The position numbers and the translations under genes are program-made. Below are positions 1-8,018 of a stretch of 64,000 nucleotides of DNA, one piece after another. The notes beneath the pieces were generated by a model. That model worked only from the letters and a program-made list of their open reading frames with translations. It had not been told where the DNA came from and did no database searches. Numbering within the stretch: position 1 is the first letter of the stretch; every line of letters begins with the position of its first letter. The stretch comes from an uncultured Pseudacidovorax sp. (lineage in GTDB: Bacteria; Pseudomonadota; Gammaproteobacteria; Burkholderiales; Burkholderiaceae_C). Where the stretch lies: contig NZ_CAJYES010000226.1 of assembly GCF_913773995.1 (NCBI RefSeq), positions 1 through 64,000 of the forward strand. Direction: 5' to 3'.

Positions 1-324
1 GATGGCCAGCTTCAGCTCGTTATTGGCGGTCTGGGACACGGCGATGCCGGTGCCCTGGGTGGCCTGCTCCATCTGGCGCTTCTGGTTCTCCATGCGCTGC
101 GACCACAGGTAGCCGCCCAGGGCGCCCACGCCGGCCCCGATGGCCGCGCCGGTGGCGGCCGTGCGGCTGTTGCCGGTGGCGGCGCCGAGGGCGGCGCCGC
201 CCAGCGCGCCGATGCCGGCGCCCATGCCGGTGGTGCGTTGGGTGTCGCTCATGTTGGCGCAGCCGGTCAGTGCCACGGCCAGGGTGGCGGCGCTGAGGAC
301 GAGCTTGCCCGAAAGTTTCTGCAT
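1..324 (-). CDS. Glycine-zipper lipoprotein, 3' part beyond window
   Basis: The reading frame runs leftward and is still open at base 1, so only the first 108 residues are visible. The N-terminus is a lipoprotein signal: a basic start, a hydrophobic stretch and the lipobox LTGC (Cys about residue 22). It is followed by a Gly/Ala-rich glycine zipper (GAGIGALGGAALGAATG and a second GAAIGAGVGALGGYL). This start is typical of OmpA-family outer-membrane lipoproteins of the YiaD type, in which a peptidoglycan-binding OmpA domain follows; that domain would lie outside the window. The start was chosen because AGGAGAAA lies just upstream of the ATG at 324. It could instead be a shorter glycine-zipper protein without the OmpA domain. 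Confidence 0.75.
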   Translation of the reverse strand, partial: MQKLSGKLVLSAATLAVALTGCANMSDTQRTTGMGAGIGALGGAALGAATGNSRTAATGAAIGAGVGALGGYLWSQRMENQKRQMEQATQGTGIAVSQTANNELKLAI

Positions 325-577
325 GGTTGTTTCTCCTTGGATGGCACCCGCCTCACCATGGCCGGGACGTCCGTCCACCCGGCGGGTTGGCGCCATTATG
401 GGAGGCGCCCGGCATGGCGGCGAGGCATCGGAGGTAGCAGGCCTTGCAACGTCAAAAATGCGGATCTGTCTTTTCTGACAAGACTTGAGTGCTATCAAAA
501 ATGAACCGCCTGACCCTTTGGCGGCCGGTAGGTCGCATGCCCTTCCCACAGGGCGCTGGCCGCCTGTCCGACAGGGT

Positions 578-706
578 TCAGGGCTTCTGGTCGGGGTCCT
601 GGTCCGGTGGCAGTTCACCCCCGCGACGACCGTGGAACATGGTCCACCACACAATCAGCACCAGTACCGCCAATGCGGCGAATGCCTCCAGCAAAATCAA
701 GTACAT
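578..706 (-). CDS. Small single-span membrane protein, 42 aa
   Basis: This 42-residue frame encodes one long hydrophobic helix (about residues 2-22, AFAALAVLVLIVWWTMF) and then a short polar tail rich in Asp, Pro and Lys. That makes it a likely inner-membrane protein with its tail in the cytoplasm. It runs antiparallel to mltA and begins 71 bp upstream of the chosen mltA start, so the two genes would be divergent. I do not recognise a family. The clean hydrophobic helix followed by a charged end suggests a real gene, but small size and high GC content make this uncertain. Confidence 0.5.
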   Translation of the reverse strand: MYLILLEAFAALAVLVLIVWWTMFHGRRGGELPPDQDPDQKP

Positions 707-776
707 GCGTTCCAATGCTCCACAAGTTTCTCGGCTGTTCACCCCGGAGGGCGGCCTGGCTGCCGCACCCGAGCCC

Positions 777-1985
777 ATGCCGCCCCGCAGCGGCACGGCC
801 CCGCGCGGGCACGGCACCGGGCGCTGGCGTGGGCTGGCGGCCCTGGCTGCGGCGGCCATCGTAGCGGTGCTGGCCGGCTGCGCCTCGGCGCCGGTGCCGC
901 CCGCGCGAACGGTGGCGCCCACCGCGCCGCCACCCCAGCCGCCGCTGGCGCCGCTCACGGGGCCGCTCACCCATCCCAAGAGCCGCTGGGTCCCGGTGGA
1001 TTGGTCCGAACTGCCCGGCGTGCAGGACGATGCGATGCACGAGGCCTGGATCGTGCTCATGGCCAACTGCCAGCGCCCCAATGCCGTGATCTCGCCGCTG
1101 TGCCAGGAACTGCGCCGGCTGTCGATCGGCTCGCCCGAGGAGCAGCGCGCCTTCCTGATGGAGCGGCTGCAGCCCTACCGCGTGGAGGCGGCCGACGGTC
1201 AGTCGCAAGGCCTGCTCACCAGCTACTACGAGCCCGTCTTCGAGGCGAGCCGCACGCCCTCCTCCGCCTATGCCGTGCCGCTCTATCAGACGCCGGCCGG
1301 CTGGGCACCGCGCCGGCCCTGGTACACCCGCCAGCAAATCGACACCCTGCCCGAGGCTCAGGCGGCGCTGCGCGGGCGCGAGATCGCCTGGCTGTCCGAC
1401 CCGGTCGATGCACTGATGCTGCACATCCAGGGCTCCGGCCGGCTGCAGGTCACCGAGCCCGACGGCAGCCGCCGCACGGTGCGCCTGGCCTTCGCCGGCA
1501 CCAACGAGCAGCCCTACCGCAGCGTGCAGCAGTGGCTGGCCAGCCAGGGCGTGTCGCCCATCGGCCGCTGGCCGGAGGACGTGAAGGACTGGGCGCGCCA
1601 GAACCCCCAGCGCGTGCAGCAGATGCTGTGGAGCAATCCGCGCTACGTGTTCTTCCGTGAGGAGCCGCTGACCGAGCTGGACGCCGCCTTTGGCCCGCGC
1701 GGTGCCCAGGGCGTGCCGCTGACGGCGGGGCGTTCCATCGCGGTGGACCGCGAGTCCATCCCCTACGGCACGCCGGTGTGGCTTGCCACCAGCGGCCCGG
1801 TGGCGCAGATGTCGCGGCTGGTGGTGGCGCAGGACACGGGCAGCGCCATCCTGGGTGCGGTGCGGGCCGACTTCTTCGCCGGCACCGGGGCGGAGGCCGG
1901 CCGCTTCGCCGCGCGCATGAAGCAGCCGCTGCGGCTGTGGGCGCTGTGGCCCCGCGGCGTCGATCCTTCGGGCGCCGGCTACTGA
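777..1985 (+). CDS. mltA: Membrane-bound lytic murein transglycosylase A
   Basis: This 402-residue lipoprotein is a MltA-family lytic transglycosylase, which cleaves the MurNAc-GlcNAc bond of peptidoglycan and forms 1,6-anhydro ends at the outer membrane. The signal peptide ends in the lipobox LAGC (Cys35). The MltA domain follows with GLLTSYYEPVFEASR, the LMLHIQGSGRL stretch, and the C-terminal 3D (Asp-rich) region with VVAQDTGSAILGAVRADFF, which holds the conserved Asp residues of the active site. The frame is open further upstream, to 489, but a start at 777 places the signal peptide at the N-terminus as expected and avoids overlap with the divergent small gene at 578-706. An ATG at 705 is the alternative. 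Confidence 0.92.
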   Translation: MPPRSGTAPRGHGTGRWRGLAALAAAAIVAVLAGCASAPVPPARTVAPTAPPPQPPLAPLTGPLTHPKSRWVPVDWSELPGVQDDAMHEAWIVLMANCQRPNAVISPLCQELRRLSIGSPEEQRAFLMERLQPYRVEAADGQSQGLLTSYYEPVFEASRTPSSAYAVPLYQTPAGWAPRRPWYTRQQIDTLPEAQAALRGREIAWLSDPVDALMLHIQGSGRLQVTEPDGSRRTVRLAFAGTNEQPYRSVQQWLASQGVSPIGRWPEDVKDWARQNPQRVQQMLWSNPRYVFFREEPLTELDAAFGPRGAQGVPLTAGRSIAVDRESIPYGTPVWLATSGPVAQMSRLVVAQDTGSAILGAVRADFFAGTGAEAGRFAARMKQPLRLWALWPRGVDPSGAGY

Positions 1986-2099
1986 GCCTGCGCTCAGACG
2001 CCGCGGTGGCGGGGTGGCGGGGTGGCGGTGCCGTCCGCCGCAACGAGCATCGCCGACCCCGGCAGATTGCTTACCTTGAATAGGCTTGCCAGAACCTGA

Positions 2100-2117
2100 C
2101 TTTCTCGGAACTGTCAT
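2100..2117 (+). promoter_or_regulatory. Candidate PHO box before first PhoX gene
   Basis: CTTTCTCGGAACTGTCAT resembles the PhoB-binding PHO box, two CTGTCAT direct repeats 11 bp apart. The second half matches 7 of 7 and the first 4 of 7. It ends 49 bp before the chosen start of the PhoX-family gene. Alone it would be weak, but a similar site precedes the second PhoX-family gene. Confidence 0.45.
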
Positions 2118-2166
2118 GTGCCGCCGATACCGTGCCGGCTGTTTCTTCAGCCCCACGGAATACGGA

Positions 2167-4434
2167 ATGAGCAATTCGCAGCCTCTGGGCATGCCCTCGA
2201 TCGATCCCGACGAGGTCGGCCACAACCCCAGCGCCAACCCCAGCTTCGACGAGGTCGTGGCCGCCCGCATGAACCGCCGCCGCCTGCTGGGCTTCGGCGT
2301 GGCCAGCGGCGGCGCCGCGCTGATCACCGCCTGCGGCGGCGGTGGCAGCAACGGCGTGTTCGTGCCGCCGGTCGGCGCCAGCCCGGCCCCCTCGCCGGCA
2401 CCTGCACCCGCACCCGCACCCACCCCCGCACCGGCTGCGCTGAGCCTGAGCTTCAACCCCGTGGCCAAGAGCCTGGAAGACCGCGTGGTGCTGCCCGCCG
2501 GCTACACCGCCACCGTCATGTACCGCCTGGGCGACCCGATCACGACCGACGTGGCGGCCTATGCCAACGACGGCAGCGACGATCCCACCACCTACGATCG
2601 ACGCGCCGGCGACCACCACGACGGCATGACCTTCTTCGGCATGAATGCCAACGGCAGCTGGGCGCCCACGGCGGCGGACCGCGGCCTGCTGGTGATGAAC
2701 CACGAGGCCATCACGCCCGCCTTCCTGCATCCGGCCGGGCAGACCACCACCGGCAGCGGCACGGCCCAGGTGCGCACCGTGGCGGGCGAAGTGCTGCGCG
2801 AGTTCTACCTGCACGGCGTGAGCGTGATCGAGGTGGGCAAGAGCGGCAACGCCTGGAGCTACAAGCGTGGCGCCAGCTTCAACCGCCGCGTGCACACGCT
2901 GACGGAGATGCGTCTGTCGGGCCCTGCCGCCAGGTCCGAGTACGTCAAGACCCGGTATTCCACCGACGGCAGCAAGACCCGCGGCACGGTCAACAACTGT
3001 GCCAACGGCACCACGCCCTGGGGCACCTACCTGACCTGCGAAGAGAACTGGGCCCTGTACTTCCGCCGCGTCGCCGCCACCGACAACGCCGCCCGCACAC
3101 CCAAGGAGCTGACCTCGCTCAACCGCTACGGCGTGGCCGGCAACGGCCGCGAGCTCTGGGCCACGGTCACGCCCGACACGAGCGACAACCTGTACGGCCG
3201 CTGGAACGCGCAGGTGACCGGCGCCAGCGCCACCGACGACTTCCGCAACGGCCCCAACACCTATGGCTGGGTGGTGGAGATCGATCCCTTCGCCCCGCTG
3301 TCGACGCCGCGCAAGCGCACCGCGCTGGGCCGCTTCGGTCATGAAGGCGCCTGCCTGGGGCCGGTCGTGGCCGGCAAGCCGCTGGTCTGGTACATGGGCG
3401 ACGACTCGCGCAACGAGTACATCTACAAGTTCGTGTCGACCAAGGCCTGGGACCCGGCCGACGTGGGCGGCGGCCTGGCCGCTGGCGACAAGTACATGGA
3501 CGACGGCCGCCTGTACGTGGCGAAGTTCGCCGCCGACGGCACCGGCACCTGGCTGGAGCTGAAGCTGGGCGTGAACAACATCACCGGCACCAACGCCACC
3601 TACGCCTTCGCCGATGCCGCTGACGTGGTGGTCAACGCCCGCCTGGCCGCCGACGCCGCCGGCGCCACCAGGATGGACCGCCCCGAGTGGACCGCCGTCA
3701 ACCCGGTGACCGGCGAGGTGTACGTGACGCTGACCAACACCAATGCCAGCTCGCGGCCCATCACCGCCACCGACGCGGCCAACCCGCGCTTCTACAACGA
3801 CCCGAAGGGCAGCGCCCAGACGGCGCAGCTGGGCAACCCCAACGGCCATGTGCTGCGCTTCTCGGAAGCCAACGGCGATGTCACCTCCACCACCTTCAAG
3901 TGGGATGTGTACCTCTTCGGCGCGCGCTCGACCGCGTCGGCCGACATCAACCTGTCGCAGCTGGGCGCCGACAACGACTTCTCCAGCCCGGACGGCCTGT
4001 GGTTCAGCCAGGCCAAACCGGGCCTGCTGTGGCTGCAGACCGACGACGGTGCCTACACCGACGTGACCAACTGCATGATGCTGGCCGCCTTGCCGGGCAA
4101 GGTGGGCGACGGCCAGCGGAAAGAAATCACGAACTTTCCAGCGGGTGGCGGGGATGGCGTCAAGCAGGTCACCTTCGCCGGCAAGGACGCCGACACCGCC
4201 ACTCTGCGCCGCTTCCTGGTCGGCCCCAAGGAATGCGAGATCACCGGCATCGCCGAATCGGGCGACGGCCGCGCGATCTTCGTGAACATCCAGCACCCGG
4301 GCGAGGACACGGCCGTGGCCAACATCGCCGACCCGAGCAAGTTCAGCAGCCACTGGCCCGACGGCGGCACGAGCCGCCCACGCTCGGCCACGATCGTCAT
4401 CACCCGCAACGACGGCGGGGTGATCGGCGTCTGA
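2167..4434 (+). CDS. PhoX-family (DUF839) secreted phosphatase, Tat lipoprotein
   Basis: This 755-residue protein has a twin-arginine export signal (MNRRRLLGFG, residues 35-44) that ends in a lipobox-like LITAC (Cys56), so it is probably exported folded and anchored as a lipoprotein. A Pro-Ala linker follows, then a long DUF839/PhoX domain. PhoX enzymes are calcium-dependent alkaline phosphatases that release phosphate from organic esters. Conserved-looking stretches include NHEAITPAF, TYLTCEENWALYF, GRFGHEGACLGP, WYMGDDSRNEYIYKFV and the C-terminal FVNIQHPGED. The start at 2167 was chosen over an in-frame ATG at 2086 because it leaves a candidate PHO box upstream and fits the signal. A second family member follows 256 bp downstream. 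Confidence 0.85.
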   Translation: MSNSQPLGMPSIDPDEVGHNPSANPSFDEVVAARMNRRRLLGFGVASGGAALITACGGGGSNGVFVPPVGASPAPSPAPAPAPAPTPAPAALSLSFNPVAKSLEDRVVLPAGYTATVMYRLGDPITTDVAAYANDGSDDPTTYDRRAGDHHDGMTFFGMNANGSWAPTAADRGLLVMNHEAITPAFLHPAGQTTTGSGTAQVRTVAGEVLREFYLHGVSVIEVGKSGNAWSYKRGASFNRRVHTLTEMRLSGPAARSEYVKTRYSTDGSKTRGTVNNCANGTTPWGTYLTCEENWALYFRRVAATDNAARTPKELTSLNRYGVAGNGRELWATVTPDTSDNLYGRWNAQVTGASATDDFRNGPNTYGWVVEIDPFAPLSTPRKRTALGRFGHEGACLGPVVAGKPLVWYMGDDSRNEYIYKFVSTKAWDPADVGGGLAAGDKYMDDGRLYVAKFAADGTGTWLELKLGVNNITGTNATYAFADAADVVVNARLAADAAGATRMDRPEWTAVNPVTGEVYVTLTNTNASSRPITATDAANPRFYNDPKGSAQTAQLGNPNGHVLRFSEANGDVTSTTFKWDVYLFGARSTASADINLSQLGADNDFSSPDGLWFSQAKPGLLWLQTDDGAYTDVTNCMMLAALPGKVGDGQRKEITNFPAGGGDGVKQVTFAGKDADTATLRRFLVGPKECEITGIAESGDGRAIFVNIQHPGEDTAVANIADPSKFSSHWPDGGTSRPRSATIVITRNDGGVIGV

Positions 4435-4579
4435 AGGGCCCTCGCGGTCGGTCGGCCTTCCGCGGTCCACGGCCGCCCGCGCAGGATCGCGGCGGCGCGC
4501 ATGCCCGGCGCGTGGCGGCGGCTGGGCACCCGATGCGCGAAGCGCATCGCTAGCGCAACGGGCTGCCAAGGGCCTGACC

Positions 4580-4597
4580 GTTTCATGCCCCTGTCAC
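4580..4597 (+). promoter_or_regulatory. Candidate PHO box before second PhoX gene
   Basis: GTTTCATGCCCCTGTCAC fits the PHO box pattern CTGTCAT-N4-CTGTCA(C/T) at 12 of 14 positions, with a perfect second half. It lies 93 bp before the ATG at 4691. With the site at 2100-2117 it suggests that both phosphatase genes respond to phosphate starvation through PhoB. Confidence 0.5.
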
Positions 4598-4690
4598 GGG
4601 GCGCCTTCATCGTCACGGCTTCGCGGCCGGCGGCCTGTCCTCCGGGGCAGCCCGCCGGCCCGATCCATTCCGTTTTCACCCAGCCCGACG

Positions 4691-6700
4691 ATGAACACCC
4701 ACGACAACACCCCATCCGTCCCCACCCGCCGCAAGGCCCTGAAGCTGTTCGGCACCGCCCCGCTGCTGCCGCTGGGCGGCGCCGCGCTGCTGACCGCCTG
4801 CGGCGGCGGCGGCAGCAACGTCAACTTCGCGGGTCTGACGCCCAGCCCCGCACCGGCGCCCGCGCCGGCCCCCGCAGCGACCCCGTCCGCGCAATACGTG
4901 GCCACCGAGTTCAGCAACATGCCCGCCCCTTCGCTGGCCAAGCCGGCGGAGATGGCCACGGTGACCACGAGCTCGGCGATGAAGGTGTCGTACAGCGATG
5001 GCAGCAGCACCACCTACGCCCTGGCCTACAAGCCCTTCTTCCTGACCGGCACCCAGGTGCCGGACGGCAAGGGCGGCACCATCCTGGCCGGCGGCTATTA
5101 CGACATCAACAACAAGCCCATCATCGACAGCTCCGTGGCCGGCCAGCAGCGCCAGTTCTTCTCCGACTGTGCCGACGGCAGTTCGCTGCTGACGGTGCCG
5201 GGCGCCAAGGTGGCCGGGGTGAAGGGCAACACGGTGTTCGCCGTGGTGCAGTTCGAATACACCACGCGCAACCTGAACGGCGATTCGACCTATGGCACCC
5301 TGCCCTCGCCCATCGCCGTGCTGACGCTGGACCAGGACCCGGCCACCGGCAAGCTCACGCTGGCCAAGTACCACAACGTCGACACCTCGGCCGCGCATGG
5401 TCTGTGGATCACCTGCGGCGCCAGCCTGTCGCCCTGGGGCACGCACCTGTCGAGCGAAGAGTACGAGCCGGACGCCTTCGCCATCGCCACCAACACGATG
5501 TTCCAGGCCTACAGCAAGAACCTGTTCGGCGATGCCACCAAGGCCAACCCCTACCACTACGGCCACCTGCCGGAGATCAGCGTCAACGCCGACGGCACCG
5601 GCAGCTGCAGGAAGCACTACAACCTCGGCCGCATCTCGCACGAGCTGATCCAGGTGATGCCCGACGAGCGCACGGCCCTGATGGGCGACGACGCCACCAA
5701 CGGCGGCCTGTTCATGTTCGTGGCCGACAAGGCGCGCGATCTGTCCTCGGGCACGCTCTACGTGGCGCGCTACGACGAGACGCTCACGGACACGAGCACC
5801 GCGAAGCTCACCTGGATCAAGCTCGGTTCGGCCACCAGCTCCGCCATCGAGGCCCTGGCCGACGTGCTCGCGCCGACCGACATCATGGACGTCCGGGACA
5901 CCGACCCGGGCGACGCCAGCTTCACCAAGATCTTCTACAGCGGCAAGGCGAACTGGGTCCGGGTCAAGGCCGGCAAGGAAAAGGCCGCGGCCTTCCTGGA
6001 GACGCACCGGTATGCCGCACTCAAGGGCGGCAGCATGGCCTTCACCAAGATGGAAGGCACCACGGTCAACGTGCGGGACAAGCTCGCCTACTCCGGCGTG
6101 ACGAACGTGCAGAACTCGATGGTCAACGCCGGCACCGGTTGGCAGGCGAGCGCCAACGTCACCTTCCCCAAGAAGCTGAACTGTGGCGTGATCCTGGAGC
6201 ACAAGCTGGCCGGCGGCGCCAAGGACACGGACGGCAACGCCATCAACAGCGAATGGGTGGTCGTGAGCTCGCGCGTGATGCTGACCGGCGAAGACCTGGC
6301 CACTCCGGATGCCCTGGGCAACCTCACCAACCCGGACAAGATTTCCAGCGCCGACAACCTGAAGTTCTCCGAGAAGATGCGCACCCTCTTCATCGGCGAG
6401 GACAGCGGCCACCACGTCAACAACTTCCTGTGGGCGTACAACGTGGACACGAAGAAGCTGTCGCGCATCCTGTCGGCACCGGCCGGCGCCGAATCCACCG
6501 GCCTGCACGCCGTGGACGAGATCAACGGCTGGACCTACATCATGAGCAACTTCCAGCACCCGGGCGACTGGGAGGCGTTCCACAGCATCGTGCAGCCCAC
6601 GCTGGACCCGCTGATCAAGGCCAACTACAACGGGCGCTACGCCTGCGCGGTGGGCTACCTAACCGCCGATCCCGTGCAGTACCGCCTGGCCAAGGGCTGA
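4691..6700 (+). CDS. Second PhoX-family (DUF839) Tat lipoprotein
   Basis: This 669-residue paralogue of the preceding gene has a twin-arginine motif (TRRKALKLF, residues 12-20) and a lipobox-like LLTAC (Cys37), then a Pro-Ala linker (PSPAPAPAPAPAAT). The DUF839 body contains ITCGASLSPWGTHLSSEEYE, GRISHELIQVMPDERTALMG, GEDSGHHVNNFLWAY and SNFQHPGDWEAF. These match the PhoX family in outline, and the closing QHPGD motif is shared with the upstream gene. It is likely a secreted phosphatase or related phosphoesterase, but family members vary in activity and substrate is not proven. The gene has its own candidate PHO box and ends before a strong hairpin shared with the converging gene. Confidence 0.82.
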   Translation: MNTHDNTPSVPTRRKALKLFGTAPLLPLGGAALLTACGGGGSNVNFAGLTPSPAPAPAPAPAATPSAQYVATEFSNMPAPSLAKPAEMATVTTSSAMKVSYSDGSSTTYALAYKPFFLTGTQVPDGKGGTILAGGYYDINNKPIIDSSVAGQQRQFFSDCADGSSLLTVPGAKVAGVKGNTVFAVVQFEYTTRNLNGDSTYGTLPSPIAVLTLDQDPATGKLTLAKYHNVDTSAAHGLWITCGASLSPWGTHLSSEEYEPDAFAIATNTMFQAYSKNLFGDATKANPYHYGHLPEISVNADGTGSCRKHYNLGRISHELIQVMPDERTALMGDDATNGGLFMFVADKARDLSSGTLYVARYDETLTDTSTAKLTWIKLGSATSSAIEALADVLAPTDIMDVRDTDPGDASFTKIFYSGKANWVRVKAGKEKAAAFLETHRYAALKGGSMAFTKMEGTTVNVRDKLAYSGVTNVQNSMVNAGTGWQASANVTFPKKLNCGVILEHKLAGGAKDTDGNAINSEWVVVSSRVMLTGEDLATPDALGNLTNPDKISSADNLKFSEKMRTLFIGEDSGHHVNNFLWAYNVDTKKLSRILSAPAGAESTGLHAVDEINGWTYIMSNFQHPGDWEAFHSIVQPTLDPLIKANYNGRYACAVGYLTADPVQYRLAKG

Positions 6701-6738
6701 TCCCCCCGCGCGGCGCCGCGCGATGCCCCGCCCGTGTC

Positions 6739-6776
6739 GAAGGCGCGTCCGGCTGGACCCGGACGGGCGCGCCTTC
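6739..6776. terminator. GC-rich hairpin between converging genes
   Basis: GAAGGCGCG at 6739-6747 pairs with CGCGCCTTC at 6768-6776, and the inner bases TCCGG/CCGGA extend the stem around a short loop with a small bulge. It lies between the stop of the PhoX-family gene (6700) and the stop of the leftward gene (6779), so it could terminate transcription in both directions. No clear T-run follows. Confidence 0.6.
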
Positions 6777-6778
6777 GC

Positions 6779-7099
6779 TCAGGTGACCTTGGCGATGACC
6801 CGCGCCACGCGGGCCACCCCGCCGGTGCCGCTGGCGGCGCGCGCCACCAGCGCACCGCCCGCCGCCGCCTTCACCAGCCGGCCCAGGATCGAGCGACTGC
6901 GACCCGAGGACAGCAGCAGCGCCACACCGAGCCCCAGCACCACCAGGTGCTCGCCCGGGAGATCCGGCCGTCGGGCGTCGAAGGCCTTGGCGGCATCCAG
7001 CCAGGACTGGGCGCCAACGGGACGGGTGCCCGGGTCGGCGGCGTCGGGCTGAGATTCGGAGGTGTCGGGAAAGCCGGGCTGGGTCATGGCAGGCATCAT
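6779..7099 (-). CDS. Small hypothetical protein with one hydrophobic segment
   Basis: This 106-residue protein has a polar, Pro- and Asp-rich first half and a hydrophobic segment around residues 51-63 (LVVLGLGVALLLS), followed by an Ala/Gly/Arg/Val-rich C-terminus. It is probably membrane-associated. No family is recognised. Three in-frame ATGs (7099, 7096, 7087) lie close together and no strong ribosome site decides between them. It converges with the PhoX-family gene. Confidence 0.55.
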   Translation of the reverse strand: MMPAMTQPGFPDTSESQPDAADPGTRPVGAQSWLDAAKAFDARRPDLPGEHLVVLGLGVALLLSSGRSRSILGRLVKAAAGGALVARAASGTGGVARVARVIAKVT

Positions 7100-7336
7100 G
7101 AAAAAGACGGGAAGGCACCGCTTTTAGCCCGCTGCGGCCGCCGCGCCTGTAGGTGCGCGCCCGCTACCGATGCCCCATGGTGGCGCACGCCGGCGCCAAA
7201 GTCCGCCTGCCCAGGCGCCTGCTGTCAAGCGGAGCAGTCCTCAGACTGCGCCCGATTCTTGCTGAGCACAATGGTCCGGCCGCTCCAGCGGCCCGCGGGG
7301 CCGGGTCGATCCGGGTCGCGCAACTCCCCACCGTTG

Positions 7337-7852
7337 ATGAAGAAGTCCATGTCCTTCCGGCTCTCCCGTCTTCTTTCCGCCGCCTGCACCGCCGGCGCCT
7401 GCGTCCTGGGTGCCGGCACTGCCACCGCCGCGCCGCTGCCGGACATCCTCATGGCGCCGCAAGGCACCGAATACATGTGCGGCGGCATGGGGCGCGATGA
7501 GCGCGCCTTCATGGAGATGGTCTCGCCGCGGTGGGGCGCCACGCTCGAATTCGCCATCTCGCGCGGCCCGCGCGGCCAGTTCGACGAGCCCGTGAAGGTG
7601 CGGGTGGTCAACAAGTACAACGGCGAGCAGGTGCTCGATGCCGTCGCCCATGGCCCCTACATGCTGGCCCGGCTGGCCCCCGGCACCTACGACGTGCAGG
7701 CGACGCTCGGGCCGTTGACGCTCACGCAGACCCTGAACGTGGCGCTGGGCGCCCCCGGACGGACGCTGTTCCTCTGGCCCTCCAACTTCGACATCGCCGC
7801 CGCCACGCATCCGCCGCAGGCCCTCGCACAGGGCCCACAGGACAACCGCTGA
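7337..7852 (+). CDS. Secreted hypothetical protein, 171 aa
   Basis: The product has a typical Sec signal peptide (KKSMSFRLSRLLSAACTAG, then Ala-rich to about residue 32, GTATAAP). The mature part is about 140 residues and contains a probable beta-sandwich, with alternating hydrophobic strands such as PYMLARLAPGTYDVQATLG. That pattern resembles the carboxypeptidase-regulatory-like fold seen in many secreted proteins. A function cannot be assigned. The ATG at 7337 is used; an in-frame ATG at 7349 is possible. It stands alone between a leftward gene and the metallophosphoesterase. Confidence 0.7.
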   Translation: MKKSMSFRLSRLLSAACTAGACVLGAGTATAAPLPDILMAPQGTEYMCGGMGRDERAFMEMVSPRWGATLEFAISRGPRGQFDEPVKVRVVNKYNGEQVLDAVAHGPYMLARLAPGTYDVQATLGPLTLTQTLNVALGAPGRTLFLWPSNFDIAAATHPPQALAQGPQDNR

Positions 7853-7980
7853 GCTTTCCCTGACCCCCCAGGGTGCCCATCGCGGGCCCCGTTTTGGCGC
7901 GCCATTGCGGGGGGCGCTCGGCTCATTTCTTTCTCATTTGTTACCCGCGTCGACACAGACAGCGGGTTTCCCCACGTGCG

Positions 7981-8005
7981 CATTTTGCTGCGGCGCAGCA
8001 AAATG
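7981..8005. repeat. Perfect 10-bp-stem palindrome before metallophosphoesterase
   Basis: CATTTTGCTG (7981-7990) and CAGCAAAATG (7996-8005) are exact reverse complements around the 5-base loop CGGCG. The hairpin ends 13 bp before the ATG at 8019, where the ribosome site would be expected. It may be a protein site, an attenuating mRNA hairpin or a small dispersed palindrome. Confidence 0.7.
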
Positions 8006-8018
8006 GCGTTCGTTCGCC

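Noticed and set aside
489-704. Upstream extension of the mltA frame to 489
   Set aside because: It would place 96 extra residues before the lipoprotein signal and overlap the antiparallel small gene; a start at 777 fits the signal peptide.
2071-4569. Long leftward frame opposite the first PhoX-family gene (832 codons)
   Set aside because: It is a GC-rich shadow with low-complexity Gly, Val, Ala and Arg content and no motifs; the rightward frame has clear Tat and PhoX features.
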